This document shows, piece after piece, positions 18,355-28,500 of a DNA stretch of 64,000 nucleotides. The stretch's first letter is position 1. Each line of letters starts with the position of its first letter. The position numbers and the translations under genes are program-made. The stretch is taken from positions 280,501-344,500 of the forward strand of contig CANJKZ010001028.1 of assembly GCA_947471745.1 (NCBI GenBank), written 5' to 3'. This DNA is from Closterium sp. Naga37s-1. Lineage: Eukaryota; Streptophyta; Zygnematophyceae; Desmidiales; Closteriaceae. Under the pieces are notes generated by a model. The model had not been told where the DNA came from and did no database searches. It worked only from the letters and a program-made list of their open reading frames with translations.

Positions 18355-19782
18355 GTGGAGCTGCTTAGCCAGAGGGTAGATATATTTGCTCTTGACTATG
18401 ATGCTATCCTCACTGCCATGTATGCATTGTCTACTAGTGCTGAGGGTGCCTGTCACGTATGTCTGCCGCCTGACCCCGGTATCCAGTCTGCTGCTCTAGG
18501 TGCTGGTGAGGCTGCTGCTCTAGGTGCTTGTACGTCTCCTGCTCCACGTGCTGATGAGGTTGCTGCTCTAGGTGCTTGTACGTCTCCTCCTCCACGTGCT
18601 GGTGAGGCTGCTGCTCTAGGCGCTGGTGAGTCTACTGCCCCAGATACTGGTGAGTCTGCTCTCTCTGGTGCTGCGCCTGCCGCGGTCTTGCACACTTTCA
18701 CACTTGACTCAGGTGCTTCGCGCTCTTTCTTTAGAGACAGCACCATGCTCACGCCGCTCAGTCGGCCTGTTGCGGTCTCCCTGGCTGACCCCTCAGGTGG
18801 CCCAGTCCTTGCACACTCCTCCACTGTCCTACCGTGTCCTGCGGCCCCGTCGGGCTTGCTGTCGGGACTCCACCTCCCCTCGTTCTCTACGAACCTGGTG
18901 AGTGGAGCTGACCTCCAGGACGCGTGGGTTGACCAGTTCACCCCTGGAGGTCAGCGTGTGACCCACTGCACTTGCTCTCGGACGGGCCGCCACCTGGCCA
19001 CGTTCACCCGTCGGCCAGGGTCGAGTCTGTACACACTGACTACTGCGCCTCCTCCGGTCCCTGAGTCTGGTCAGGTAGCTGCGTCCAGTCAGGTGTTTGC
19101 TGCCGCGTCCAGGTCTAGTCCTGCGTCTGCCCCCTGCTCGTGTCGTCCTCTGGCACACGAGACTCTCCTTTGGCACCACCGCCTTGGTCACCCCTCCCTG
19201 CCTCGTCTTCGAGGTATGGCCTCCCGTGCCCTTGTCTCGGGTCTACCCAGGTCCCTCCCTCCCCTTCCTCCGGGGCCTGCCCCCACCTGTGTTCCTTGTG
19301 TCGAGGGCCGGCAGCGCGTCGCCCCTCACTCCTCCTCGTTTCCTCCGACTGAGGCTCCTCTGCAGACTCTTCACATGGACGTGTGGGGCCCAGCCCGCGT
19401 CCGTGGACAGGGTCACGAGCGCTACTTCCTCCTGGTCGTTGATGACTACTCGCGTTACACCACAGTCTTCCCCTTGCGCAGCAAGGGTGAGGTTCCTGAG
19501 GTGTTGATCGACTGGATCCGCGGTGCTCGTCGCCAGCTCAGTGAGAGTTTCGGCTCAGACCTTCCTGTTCTGCGTCTGCACTCGAACAGAGGCGGGGAGT
19601 TTTCCTCCGACCTCCTGAGGGCCTTCTGTCGTTCGGAGGGCATCCGCCAGACGTTCACGCTTCCGGCCTCCCCGCAGCAAAATGGGATTGCTGAGCGCCG
19701 CATTGGCATGGTCATGGACGTCGCTCGTACGTCCATGATCCATGCGGCTGCTCCCCATTTTCTGTGGCCGTTCGCGGTTTAG
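18355..19782 (+). pseudogene. Copia A protease and integrase
   Basis: A 475-codon frame. After an Ala/Ser-rich repeat it has the protease motif 'FTLDSGASRSFF' (about residue 121), the integrase zinc region ('LLWHHRLGHPSLPRLRGM', 'CVPCVEGRQR') and the DDE core: 'LHMDVWGPAR', then 'LRLHSNRGGEF', where the second catalytic Asp has become Asn, and 'SPQQNGIAERR' with the Glu. The frame ends at a TAG (19780-19782) where copia E has CAG (Gln). A one-base deletion just downstream shifts the frame. Confidence 0.93.
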
Positions 19783-22700
19783 TACGCTGCGCATCAGATC
19801 AACCTTCAGCTTGTGTCTCCTTGCCGGAGACCACACCTACTCTGCGGTGGACGGGGAAGGTTGGCGATGCGTCCGCGTTCCGTGTCTGGGGATCTCGAGC
19901 TTTTGTCCGCGATACTACAGCGGACAAGCTGTCCTCCCGTGCCGTTCCCTGTGTCTTCCTTGGCTTCCCTCCTGACGCACCCGGGTGGCAGTTCTACCAC
20001 CCCACCTCGCGTCGTGTTCTGTCCTCTCAGGACATCACGTTCGACGAGTCGGTGTCGTACTACCGTCTCTTTCCCTACCGCACTGCCTCTCCCCCCCCCC
20101 CGCCACTCTTCCTGGCACCAGGTACTCCCCTGGTAGACCCCCTACCCCCCCAGGGTCCTGCCCCCTCAGGTGTGTCCCAGGTAGACCCTGCCGAGCCGGT
20201 CGAGGTAGCTGTCGGCTCAGGTGCTGCTAGGGGTGCTGACCCTGCGGGTGCGGGGACTGGGGGTGCTGAGACTGGGGTTACTGAGTCTGGGGGTGCTGAG
20301 TCTGGGGGTGCTGAGACTGGGCGTGCTGAGCCTAGGGGTGTGGCGCCTGAGGGTACTGTGTCTGGAGGTGCTGAGCCTGCGCGTGCTGAGTCTGGAGGTG
20401 CTCTAGGTGTCCCGTCGCGGCGGGAGCCCCTCTCTCCACAGCGGCTTCGTGAGTGGTACTCTCGGCGCTGTCGGGTTGCTGCTGGAGGTGCTGCTGGTGC
20501 AGGATCTGCTGGAGGTGCTGGCGCTGCTGGAGGTGGTGCTGGTGCGGGAGCTGCTGGAGGTGCTGGTGCTGCTGGAGGTGGTGCTGGTGCTGGAGCTGCT
20601 GGAGGTACTGCTGGTGCAGGAGGTGCTACTGGAGCTACTGGAGGTGCTGGCACTGCTGGAGGTGGTGCTGGTGCTGGAGCTGCTGGAGGTGCTGCTGGTG
20701 CTGGAGCTGCTGGAGGTGCTGGTGCTGCTGGAGGTGGTGCTGATGCTGGAGCTGCTGGAGGTGCTGCTGGTGCTGGAGGTACTCCTGGAGCTACTGGAGG
20801 TGCTGGCGCTGCTGGAGGTGGTGCTGGTGCTGGAGCTGCTGGTGGTGCTGCTGGTGCTGGAGCTGCTGGAGGTGCTGCTGGGACTGGAGACCCTGAGGCT
20901 GAGGGTACCGGTTCTGTCTCTGCTGTTTCTGGAGGTGCTGTACGGCCGCGGCCGTACTACATTCCGCTTCGTCAGCAGGTTCTTGGCTCCCCGCCTTCTC
21001 CTGGTCCTCCTCCTCCTTCCCTGAGTCCACCGCGTGTCCCGTCTCAGTCGCAGTTACAGCCGGCCTCTCCACTTCCTGGTCCTTCTCCTTACTCTGGACC
21101 GACTAGAGGTCTTACGGAGCGTCGTGAGCCTGAGTCGCGTCCTGTGTCGCATGTGTCTCGTTCTACGTCGCCTGTCCGTTCTGTTCGCGCTGGTCGTGTT
21201 TCGCGTCCACGTCTTCCTCCTGTCCCAGGCACTCACTCTATGGCACTGCGTCCTTCTACTGCTCCACAGCGTGTCCCTCTGCCCTCTCCTCCTGCGTCCT
21301 CTCTTCCTAATGGTCCGGACCCGGAGTCTGACTCCCTTCGTGCTGCTAGTCCTACTGTCACGCGCTTTCTGGCCACTGCTGTCACTGACCCCCTGTTTGA
21401 GTTCTCTGCTGCGTCTGCTCTTGTTGCTGAGCTTGTTGACTTTGCTGCAGCCTGTCGCCTAGACTACGCCGCTAGTCTTGTTGCTGAGTCTGCGTCTGTG
21501 TCTGTCTGTCCTCCGTCCATCGGGGGTGAGTGTGCTCTTGGCACGGACGTCCTTGAGGACAGGCAGGAGGACCTTGAGTGCTTTGCCGCTGCTTCACCTC
21601 ATCTCGTGTCCATGCTGCTTGCCCCTGAGGGAGACCCGGATGCACTAGACATCCCGACCCCGCGCTCTTACGCAGAGGCGATAGAGGGTCCCTACTCCTC
21701 TCAGTGGCAGGCAGCCATGGACGCAGAGATGGCTTCCTGGAAGTCCACAGGCACCTACATAGACGAGGTTCCCCCACCTGGGGCGAACATCGTCAGTGGC
21801 ATGTGGATCTTCAGGGTGAAGCGGCCGCCGGGTTCTCCGCCTGCCTTCAAGGCGCGTTACGTTGCACGTGGCTTCAGTCAGCGACAGGGAGTTGACTTCT
21901 TTCAGACCTTCTCCCCTACCCCGAAGATGACCACTCTTCGGGTACTGCTGCACTTTGCTGCTCAGCGTGACTACGAGCTCCACTCGCTTGACTTCAGCAC
22001 AGCCTTCCTACAGGGCAGCCTGCACGAGGAGATCTGGCTGCGCCGCCCACCTGGCTTCACTGGGTCGTTTCCTCGTGGTACCCAGTGGAGCCTCCGGCGG
22101 CCAGTCTACGGTCTCCGCCAGGCGCCCCGTGAGTGGCACGACACGCTCAGGACGACTCTTGCTGCTCTTGGTTTTGCTCCTTCCACTACTGACCCTTCTC
22201 TGTTTCTACGCACTGACGCTACTCTGCCGCCGTTCTACGTTCTTGTGTACGTAGACGACCTTGTCTTTGCTACTGCTGACACGGAGGCACTCGCCCATGT
22301 GAAGTCCGAGCTGCAGAAGAGACACACGTGCACAGACTTGGGTGAGCTGACAAGCTATCTTGGCTTGCGGATCACCCGGGACAGAGCACAGCGCACCATT
22401 ACCTTGACTCAGTCACACATGGTGCAGCAGGTCCTTCAGCGCTTCGGCTTCAGGTACTCCTCGCCACAGTCCACTCCTCTGCCTACCGGTCACTCGCTCT
22501 CAGCTCCACCTTCGGACGAGTCCGTAGAGCCGAATGGCCCGTATCCAGAGCTTGTGGGCTGCCTCATGTACCTGATGACTTGCACACGACCTGACCTCGC
22601 ATACCCTCTCAGCCTTCTGGCTCGCTACGTGGCTCTCGGCAGGCACCGAAAGGTGCACTGGGATGCTGCGAAGAGGGTGTTGCGATACTTGTGCAGTACA

Positions 22701-23231
22701 TCGGGCATGGGGCTCGTGCTTGGAGGACGGGCTCGAGTTGTCCTCACTGGTCACGCTGACGCCTCCTGGGTTGACGACTTGGCTACGCAGCGGTCGTCAC
22801 AGGGTTACACCTTCAGTCTTGGCTCCGGCTCTGTCTCTTGGCGGTCTACCCGCTCTTCTTCTGTTCTCAGCTCCAGTTGTGAGGCTGAGATCTACGCTGG
22901 AGCCATGGCTGCACAGGAGCTTCGCTGGCTTACCTACCTGCTGACCGACTTGGGAGAGGCGCCTCGTTCTCCTCCAGTTCTGTACGTCGACAACAAGGCC
23001 ATGCTGGCCTTGTGTCAGGAGCACAGACTGGAGCACAGAACGAAGCACATTGCTCTGCGCTACTTCCTTGCTCGAGAGTTGCAGCAGCGTGGCCAGCGTC
23101 GTCTTGCTTACGTGGCCTCTCAGGCCAACACTGCTGATGTTTTCACCAAGGCACTGCAGCCTTGTGATCATCAGCGTTTCTGTACTGTGTTAGGCCTTGT
23201 ACCTACTGTGCCTCACTTGTTGACTTCTTGA
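19783..23231 (+). pseudogene. Copia A integrase end, linker, RT and RNase H
   Basis: The frame (open from 19764) starts in the integrase C-terminus ('VWGSRAFVRDTTADKLSSRAV'). A long Gly/Ala/Glu linker follows (20160-20930), then RT ('WIFRVKRPPGSPPAFKARYVARG', 'LHSLDFSTAFLQGS', 'PVYGLRQAPREW', 'LVYVDDLVFATAD') and RNase H ('LTGHADASWVDD', 'SSSCEAEIYAG', 'LYVDNKAMLAL', 'NTADVFTKAL'). RT and RNase H catalytic acids are intact. It ends at TGA 23229-23231. As over 1100 codons remain open, decay began recently. Confidence 0.93.
20470..20890 (+). repeat. GCTGGAGGTGCTGGTGCT minisatellite in copia A linker
   Basis: Tandem GCTGGAGGTGCTGGTGCT-type units coding for a Gly-Ala repeat between integrase and RT. 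Related Gly/Ala stretches occur at the same place in E (36120-36480) and F (48500-48760, minus). Confidence 0.85.
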
Positions 23232-23450
23232 CTCTGCTTGTACTGTACTCTATATACTTATACCTGCATGCTTACACTTGCTAGGTTGTGTTCACTGTAC
23301 TGTTTGCTTTGAACTGCATGTGAACTGGCCTTATGGCCCTTTGCTTGTGCTCAGACTGTGTGTTGACTTTGTGATCCACCTTGAGCTTGCTTTGTCTTTC
23401 TTGACTGGTCTTGTGACCCCTTGTTCTCCCCCACTTTGCCTACGGGGGTG

Positions 23451-23581
23451 TGTCAAACTTATATCTACTATAGTCTGTTTAGGCTGTAGTGGGGTAGTCC
23501 TTAGAGGGTACAACACTTTTGTGTTTTCTACTTGTACCCTTCTGCTTTCTAGTTCAACCATTCATTCCTATTATTCTCACA
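23451..23581 (+). repeat. 3' LTR of copia A
   Basis: 131 bp, identical to 16728-16858, preceded by the G-rich tract TACGGGGGTG (polypurine tract) and followed by TGAGG (23582-23586). Confidence 0.95.
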
Positions 23582-24318
23582 TGAGGGTGCTGTGGGCCCT
23601 CGACGTTCAGCGAAACTGCTGTACCAGCAGCAGTCGCGACCACAGCAGTAGCAGCCGCAACAGTCGTGCCTTGTCGTACTTGGCCTTCCTTGGCCTTCCA
23701 CTAACAGTTCTCCTCCCTCCTCCCCACCACTCCCTCTCCCGGACACGTCCCCGGCTTGTTTTCCTCCCCGTTCTCCGGTGTCTCCCCCTCTCGTTCTTGA
23801 CCCGTCGCGTGAGGCTTCTCCCTGGACCACTCGTCGTGCCCCTTGTGCTCGTCCCTCATCTCCTACACCTGGCTTTCACCCTATGGGCCTCCATTTTTTT
23901 CCCCATTCATTTCTCACCTCCTATTTGACCGTTGCCTCCTCAGCCGTCCCTTACTATCTCGCCCCCTCCAGTTCCGAGTTTCTCCGTGCCGCTCGCCCTA
24001 CGGTCTCTCGTATCCTTCCCTCCCTTGTTACTAGCACTACTGCTCGTTGGTCGTCTGTCTCGGCTCTTGTCGCTGCTGTCACTGAATTTTCCTCCACACA
24101 CCGCCTTGACCACGCCAGTCAGCTGAAGTCTGCTCCTGCTCGTCCTCAGTCCCTCGAGGTGCTCCTGCCTTTGGCTTGGAGGTCCTAGAGGACAGGCACT
24201 TTGAGTTGGCTTTCCTTACAGCATCTACTCCTCACCTCTGTGCCTTGCTGCTAGCCCCTGCAGGTGACCCCGACGTTCTTGAGATCTTGACTCCTCGCGC
24301 CTACGCAGAGGCAGTGTC
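23582..24318 (+). pseudogene. Copia remnant D, right part (linker to RT N-terminus)
   Basis: Continuation of D after copia A. Segments in shifting frames align with the region before RT in A: 'RAARPTVSRILPSLVTSTTARWSSVSALVAAV', 'EVLEDRHFELAFLTASTPHLCALLLAPAGDPDVLEILTPRAYAEAVS' (each broken). The match stops at 24318 exactly where a B-type LTR begins; the expected RT fingers and palm are not found downstream. Confidence 0.85.
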
Positions 24319-24990
24319 TGCGGAGATAACTCTATCAACGGGAGCTAGACTACGGGCTAGGCACGGGGTAGGAGGAGTCTCCACGTTCGTTCACTTAGTC
24401 GTTCTCTAGCACTTGTGCATTCATAGGGCAAATCTGCAAGTGTTTCACTAGCAAAAGTTGAGAACAAAAAAGAGTAGCAACTAGATTGGCAAGGTCAACT
24501 ACATCAGAAGCCTAGCATATAAGTCAACCTCAGGCATCTTCAGGCGTCCTCAGTCGACCTGCAAGGTTGGCGTGCTAGCGCACCAACAACAGGCCACCAC
24601 AGGTCACCACACGTGCTCATCTGCGCGCACCTACTCCGCAGGTGCAATGTGACGGTAACGACATGCATCGCTACACACATTGCGCAGGTGCCAAGTCGAC
24701 CACATGTCGACGGTTGCACTTGAGGAGTCCTGTTGACCACGTGCCACCAAACCGCAGGTCGACATTGCTAATCTACCTGGGTGACAGTCACAAACCTCGC
24801 AGACCTCGTCATCCGGGTAACTTGGTCAACCAGGCAACCATGTCGACCAAGTGTGTCATCCCAGGCCCGTCAACCGCCCAGGTCGACACCCACCACATGT
24901 CGACCTCACCAGGTCACCAACTCACCTGTCAGCCGATCACACCCTGTCGGCTTCCCCTGGTCGGCGTCTCCCAAGTTGACGCCCTCCACT
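24319..24990 (-). repeat. B-type copia LTR at a deletion junction
   Basis: Starts TGCGGAGATAACTC and follows the same order of short blocks as the copia B LTR: 'GAGCTAGACTACG', 'GCACTTGTGCATTCA', 'TTTCACTAGCAAA', 'TACATCAGAAGCCTAG', and many GTCGAC palindromes. It ends with 'GTCGGCGTCTCCCAAG'. The right edge is uncertain. Left flank is copia D but right flank is the host-like gene, so no target duplication can be shown. Confidence 0.65.
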
Positions 24991-25008
24991 AGAGGGTTTG
25001 CTGCCCCC

Positions 25009-25295
25009 ATGGATAGCTCGCGCTATGCTGCTGCCCCGCCATCCGCCCCCATCTCTGGTCGTCCAGTGCTAACTCTGCCTTCACCAGCCACCCTATCTGC
25101 TGCCCCTCTTTCCCCTCCAGCTGGCGCCCCTGCTGGTGGTCCCCCCGGCGCTGCCCCTGCGTCCTTGTCCTTCCTGCACCTGCCCTCGCGCCCCGCTCTC
25201 ACCCTCCCTCAAGCACGGCCGGCACCCAGCCAGCAGCAGGGGTACCTGCCTCAGCAGCAAGGCCCCATGCAGCACACAGGCTCCACGTGTGCACC

Positions 25296-25353
<58 letters not shown>

Positions 25354-25477
25354 CAGCAGCATCAGCAGCGCCAGCAGCCGCCGTCACAGCCTATGTACTA
25401 CCAAAGCCAAGGACAGCAAGTACAGCAACCATTTCAGCCACCGCAGCAGCAGCAGCAGCAGCAGCCACTGCAGCAGC

Positions 25478-25510
<33 letters not shown>

Positions 25511-28500
25511 TGCAGCAGCAGCCACTGCACCACCAGCAGCGGTATCAGAGCGGGCCAATGCCACCATGGCAGGGCCTCCAGATGCCATCCTGCCCTCCCC
25601 CTCCTCCTCCTCCTCAAGCCCCTCCACCACACTCCATCATCGACCCCTCTTCCTCCGCCTACGCGCCCACACCCGCCCGCTCACCACCACCACCGCCACC
25701 AGCTTCGGCTGCCTTCGCTACCGGCCCCACGCAGCCCCAGTACAGCCAGCAGCCCCGTTGCCGCTGCCCCATGCCCCATCCTGCCTGCACTCCCTGCCCC
25801 CCTCCTCCTCCTGCTCCTGGCCCTGCTTCTGCTGCCCGCGCTGCTCTCTCCTTGCCATCGGCATACTCCACGGGTCCACTGCACATCCATCAGCAGCAAC
25901 AGTAGCCGCAACAGCAGCAGCAACAGCAGCAACAGTAATAGCAGCAACAGCAGCAGCAACAGCAGCAACAGAAGCAACAGCAACAGTATCATCAACAGCA
26001 ACAACGGCGACCTGTTTACATGCCACCTCAAACCGCACCACCAGTCCCAGCACCAGCATCAGCACCAGCATCAGCAGCACCAGCAGCAACAGCTGCAGCA
26101 GCAGCACCATCCCTATTGTCCGTGCCTCTTATGCCCACTCAGACACCAGCAGCAGCACCAGTGGCACCAGCATTATTAGCACCACCAGCACCAGCCTCAA
26201 CAGCAGCAGCAGCAGGACCACCTCGAGTTGCCACTGCTGCAAACACTCCCTCTCCGCCCCCTCTTGCTATGCTAGCAGACACCAAACCCCAAATCCTCTC
26301 AGGCAGCCGAAACGCTGTAACGGGTGGCAGCAATGCTGTTCCAGGCGGTACCACGTTGGCAGGCGACGCTGCAGCACAAGGACGCGCAGCAAGCCGTGCA
26401 GGCGGAGCCTGGGAGTCCAGGGCGGAAGTGAAGGCGGAGAGTGACAGCATGCGAGGGCGCGAGGGGGCGGAGGAGGAGGAGGCGGCAGCGGTGCAGCGGC
26501 TGCTGAGTATGGACGGGGCGGCAGCAGAGCCGCTGTTCCAAGCAGCGGAGCAGGCAGTGCATGAGTACCATGCGACTCAGGGCTTCCAGGGCAGTCAGGG
26601 CGGCCTTGCATGCGAGGCTGGATCCGCGGTGACTGATGCAGAAGCGACTGGCTCCACCACCGCTGCCGCTGCCGCTGCTGCTGCCGCTGCTGTGGATACT
26701 CCCACTCCTGCATGTGCTGCGGTGGTTGTAGCAGCAGCAGCAGCAGTGCTGGGGCCGGTGACGGTGGAGAGGGCAGTGGAGAGGACAGTGGACGATTCGC
26801 TCTTCTACGTGCCGCCGCAGCTGGACCACCTCGATGCTGCGCCCTCCACTTCTGTCTCCTCCGCGCCCCCTCCTCTCGTGCCCCTGTCCCCCCTCTTCGA
26901 CTCGTTCCTCCTCAGCCCCACCACTGGCCCCGCCCTGCCTGCCTCACCGCAAATCACCGCTCTCAACCTCCCCTCCTCTGCCGCGCAGCCCTTCTCCTCG
27001 CCTCTCGGCCTGCGCCAGATGCTACCTCCCCTGCCGTCCACCGGCTGCCAGACCCCCAGGCAGATGCAGCCTGCCCCGTCCACTGCTGGCTGTCAGACGC
27101 CAGTGAACGCCATCTTCTCAGGCCTCTCACCCTTCCTCTCAGGCCGCAGCCCCCCCTCGTGTGCTGCCTCGCTGTCCATGTCGTGCCTGCTGCTCAGTGC
27201 TGGCCGCTCCCTGGACGGCCCCCCTTCGATTTTCCGCAAGCGCAGGAGGGTGGTTGAGGTCACTGCCAACGCTGCTGCTGCCACGCCTCCACCTGCTTCT
27301 CGTGCTGCGGCCGCGGCTGATAGTGCTGCAGCTGTCGCTGATGCTGATGGGGCTACTGTAGGTGGCGGAAAGGGCGGGGAGGAGCGGGGGGAGAAGGGAA
27401 AGGAGGGTGGGAGAGAGGCGGAGGGAGTGTTGGAATCGGGACATGTGCTGGCTCTGCTGAGGGAGCAGCCCGAGGGGCTGGGCAGTGCACAACGCAGAGC
27501 AGGGCCAGCGTGTGCAGAGGAGGCTCCCACTGTAGGTGGGGCTGGCGAAGGTGGTGTCGCTAAGGGGAGTGATGCAGGCGATGGTGGCAGTGACGCGCGT
27601 GATAAGGGCGGGCTGCTTCTGCGGATGGGCAATGGTGCTGATAGTAAGGATGGTGGCAGCGAGAATGAGAAGGGGAGTGAGAGTGATGTTAAGTTCGGGA
27701 ATGAGAAAGGGAGGGGCGGTGAGGGGCTGCGGCGTGAGAAATCGGGTGAATGTGGCCTGGATCGCGAGAGCAGCCCGCAGAGGAGTGTGAAGTGTGAACG
27801 CCCCCCGTGCAGGCGGGCAGCTGTGAAGGATGGCCGTGCAACCAACCTGGGGGAGAAGGAGAAGGAGCAGAAGGAGGAGGAGGAGGAGGTGGTGGAGGAG
27901 GAGGAGGTGGAGGAGGAAGTGGAAGTGGAGGAAAAGGAGGGAAAAGAGGAGGGACCGGGAAAGGAGCAGCAGGAGGAGGAGCAGGAAGCGCAGGAGGAGG
28001 AAGAGGAGGAGGATCCGGCTGATTTTGCGCTGCCTGCAGCTGCCATTGACGGCGAGGGCGGGGAGGGCGGCGCTCACTGTGGGCCGGTGACGTGGACGCT
28101 GACCTGTGGCAAGAGTGTGAGCCCCGAGGGCAAGAAGCGCGCACGTGAGGGCGAGGAGGATGGGGTGCAGGCAGGGGCGAGGGGAGGAGGCGGCATGGGA
28201 GGAGCAAGGGCGGAAGGGAGAGTGTCTCCGAGGAAGCAGCTGAAGCTGGATGGGCAAGTTGTGATGGTGGCTGCTTCTGCTGGCGCTGCTGGTGCTTCTG
28301 GTGCTGGCAGTGGGGCCCTGCCCCTGAGCCGTGTGCTGCATTTGGAGCTGGATGCGGCTGCTGACACCCACATGTATGACGCCATGCATGGCAGCAAACC
28401 CAGTCATGAGCTCACCACGCCGCACTCAAAGAAGCAGCAGGGTGCATCCTTGAGCAAGCCGCTCTGCTCGTCCTCCACTCTCCCGTCCCCTCCGCTCTGT

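Larger units (their letters stand above)
16728..23581 (+). mobile_element. Copia element A (youngest by LTR identity)
   Basis: LTRs at 16728-16858 and 23451-23581 are identical by eye over all 131 bp. The target duplication TGAGG lies at 16723-16727 and 23582-23586. Internal order is PBS (16859-16869, TGGTATAGAGC), GC-rich leader, a trinucleotide array, a truncated gag, protease, integrase, a Gly/Ala-rich linker, RT and RNase H. It is inserted in remnant D. Despite identical LTRs it lacks the main Gag domain, has a TAG, a frameshift and an Asp-to-Asn change in integrase, so it was probably mobilised in trans. Confidence 0.95.

Noticed and set aside
27093-28425. Long minus-strand frames opposite the host gene (Ser/Pro- and Leu-rich)
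   Set aside because: They mirror the Glu/Ala/Gly-rich plus-strand coding sequence; GC-rich codon bias keeps the antisense open. No domain seen.
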